Shown here piece after piece: positions 19,853-21,056 of a DNA stretch of 21,056 nt. The notes under the pieces were generated by a model, which was not told where the DNA came from, searched no databases, and worked only from the letters and a program-made list of their open reading frames with translations. Both the position numbers and the translations under genes were made by a program. Location of the stretch: the IMG/VR virus record IMGVR_UViG_3300009514_000098, positions 1 through 21,056 of that record, one strand, 5' to 3'. Every line of letters starts with the position of its first letter. The stretch's first letter is position 1. This stretch comes from a virus.

Positions 19853-20455
19853 TTACGACATGAAGTCGACGCGTACGGCACAGGCGGTGACGACCGAAGC
19901 CATCACAAACTTGTACAGAAGGTCGCTGTTGTCGGGGCGTGCGTTGTAGCTATTGGCGGTAACAGCTGCGCCAACCTTGAACCACGTGGTGCCACCATCA
20001 GGCGAAGCCTGCAAGGTCAGCGAGCCACTATCCCATGTGCCAATCGCGGTGAACGCGAGAGCGGCCTTATCATGCGTCATGCGGAACGAATCGCTTGAGC
20101 CGTTTGTGACGAAGGAGATCGACGGAATCGGTTCATAGCTGATCTGTTCGAGCTTGGTGGCGATGATCAGGGTAGGAGTGGTTGAGCCGGTAAGCGTCCA
20201 GCGGAACAGGTTGCCGTACACTTCTGCGGTGGCAGCAACTTTCGTGCTGGCCGTGGCGGACGTAACGGTGACGCCTGTGGATACCCATGTGGTGCCACCG
20301 TCAGGTGAGACCATAAGAGTCAGCGTGCCGGAGTCAAAGGTTACGCCCGTACCGAAGTACGTGGTGACCTGGTGGCGCGAGCCCTTAGCTGCCATGGATG
20401 CACCATTGCCGTTGTCGGCAAAGGTGTCGGACTGGTAATGAGTTTGGATGGACAT
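19853..20455 (-). CDS. Duplicated-domain candidate capsid decoration protein
   Basis: 200 residues made of two similar halves. The segment GTLTLMVSPDGGTTWVSTGV (43-62) recurs as GSLTLQASPDGGTTWFKVGA (144-163), exactly 101 residues later; SPDGGTTW matches the Asp-box motif SxDxGxTW. Both halves are beta-rich with Ser, Thr and Val, without signal peptide or membrane segments. AAGGAA stands 5 bases before the ATG. It follows the capsid gene and has its own terminator on each side. T7 has no gene here between 10 and 11. A capsid surface or head-completion protein is the best guess from position and fold type; a minor virion protein or an adhesin-like domain are alternatives. Confidence 0.75.
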   Translation of the reverse strand: MSIQTHYQSDTFADNGNGASMAAKGSRHQVTTYFGTGVTFDSGTLTLMVSPDGGTTWVSTGVTVTSATASTKVAATAEVYGNLFRWTLTGSTTPTLIIATKLEQISYEPIPSISFVTNGSSDSFRMTHDKAALAFTAIGTWDSGSLTLQASPDGGTTWFKVGAAVTANSYNARPDNSDLLYKFVMASVVTACAVRVDFMS

Positions 20456-20490
20456 GATGTTTCCTTGAAGTGAGTAGAGGGAAGATGCAG

Positions 20491-20520
20491 AAAAAGGAGG
20501 AGCCGGTTCCCCAGCTCCTC
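20491..20520 (-). terminator. Rho-independent terminator after the capsid gene
   Basis: On the minus strand GAGGAGC pairs with GCTCCTC around a 10-base loop and is followed by CTTTTTC. It starts 6 bases after the capsid stop. This corresponds in position to the T7 terminator T-phi, which follows gene 10 and limits transcription into the tail genes. Confidence 0.85.
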
Positions 20521-20526
20521 ATTCAA

Positions 20527-21056
20527 TTACGCAGTCTTGCCTTCGTACGCGCACTCAGGACGCAGGATGCCGTGACCCATGGCGTACTTCGACACGATCA
20601 GGGTGCCCTGACGACGCAGGTCGTAACCAGCTTCCATAGCGAGGTCGAGCAGCTTCAACGTACCGACAGCCATCTTGTTCATCACAAGGAAGGCGGTGGT
20701 GGACGCATCAACCTGATACGCAGCCGGGCCGGTGGTCACGTTCGTGGTCGGCAGGTGATTCGCCTTCACGATGTGGATACCAGCAACTTTCAGAACGGTG
20801 CCTTCGGCGTAAACGCCGCTGCCGCCCCAATCCTTGTTGATGACGTTGGTGGTCTGCGCGAGCAGGGAATACTGAGCCGGCTTGACGAAGGCGTAACGGT
20901 CATTTTCAGACACGTTCTTCTCGTCAAGGGACTGACCAGCGCCGAAGATGCCAGCAGCCAGGGTGGCGCCAACAGTCTTGTAGTCAGCGTGAATGGCGGA
21001 CGTACCACCATCAGCACCGGTTACGGTAGCCGAAGCGCGGGCCGGTCTCGGCGGCG
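20527..21056 (-). CDS. Major capsid protein (T7 gp10 position), 5' end missing
   Basis: The C-terminal 176 codons are visible; the frame is open to the window's right edge. The visible chain contains VTGADGGTSAIHADYKTVGA, then SENDRYAFVKPAQYSLLAQT, a long alpha/beta stretch and an end of GHGILRPECAYEGKTA. The SExDRYAFVKPAQY and KYAMGHGILRPEC elements are of the type seen in capsid proteins of T7-like podoviruses. The terminator directly after it and the following tail tube genes support the call. There is a GTG (20913) inside the frame, but it is internal, since coding sequence of the same kind continues upstream of it. Confidence 0.88.
   Translation of the reverse strand, partial: PPRPARASATVTGADGGTSAIHADYKTVGATLAAGIFGAGQSLDEKNVSENDRYAFVKPAQYSLLAQTTNVINKDWGGSGVYAEGTVLKVAGIHIVKANHLPTTNVTTGPAAYQVDASTTAFLVMNKMAVGTLKLLDLAMEAGYDLRRQGTLIVSKYAMGHGILRPECAYEGKTA

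Noticed and set aside
20460-20480. T7-type promoter before the candidate decoration gene (CTACTCACTTCAAGGAA)
   Set aside because: Only ACTCACT matches, and the following AAGGAA is needed as the ribosome site 5 bases before the ATG, leaving no leader.
1-21056. Lysogeny genes, tRNAs or insertion sequences
   Set aside because: I looked for integrase, repressor, transposase and cloverleaf patterns on both strands and saw none.

Overview
The window looks like part of a lytic T7-like podovirus genome (Autographiviridae type, short-tailed, linear dsDNA). Every gene I can support lies on the minus strand, so transcription runs from high to low coordinates. The gene order is the T7 one: capsid, tail tube A and B, internal virion proteins (gp13 to gp16 types), tail fibre with a T7-type N-terminus, holin, small terminase, large terminase. 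The genes are tightly packed with ATGA, TAATG and TGATG stop/start overlaps. No host gene, tRNA, rRNA, CRISPR array, integrase or insertion sequence was seen. The host cannot be named from the sequence; the Shine-Dalgarno (SD) sites and sigma70-like promoter suggest a Gram-negative bacterium.

Layout in transcription order. 21056-15700: major capsid protein (5' end cut by the window edge), a terminator, a duplicated-domain candidate decoration protein, a second strong terminator, then tail tube A, tail nozzle B, gp13-like and gp14-like proteins. 15700-8770: gp15-like and gp16-like ejection proteins and the tail fibre, which carries an 18-bp minisatellite coding for a His-containing hexapeptide repeat. 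8770-5614: holin, small terminase, two tiny unknown genes, an HNH endonuclease and large terminase. 5605-4185: an accessory block with a DUF2829/Tad2-like (anti-Thoeris) gene, then, behind a regulatory region with a T7-type promoter candidate and palindromes, an SPFH/band-7 membrane protein, a coiled-coil protein and a 33-residue membrane peptide.

4184-3525 is about 660 bp with no convincing gene. It separates the end of the late genes from the start of the early genes, the position where T7-like phages carry their terminal repeat and packaging junction. It holds a 55-bp tandem repeat, palindromes and a host sigma70-type promoter pointing into the early genes. 3524-1 is an early operon of ten genes, mostly small and unknown, including a SprT-like zinc protease and a small C5-cytosine-methyltransferase-like protein; it runs off the left edge.

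The most unusual parts are the SPFH/coiled-coil/micropeptide block, the Tad2-like gene beside the terminase, the His-hexapeptide fibre repeat and the early SprT-like gene. All function calls come from motif recognition by eye; no database search was possible.
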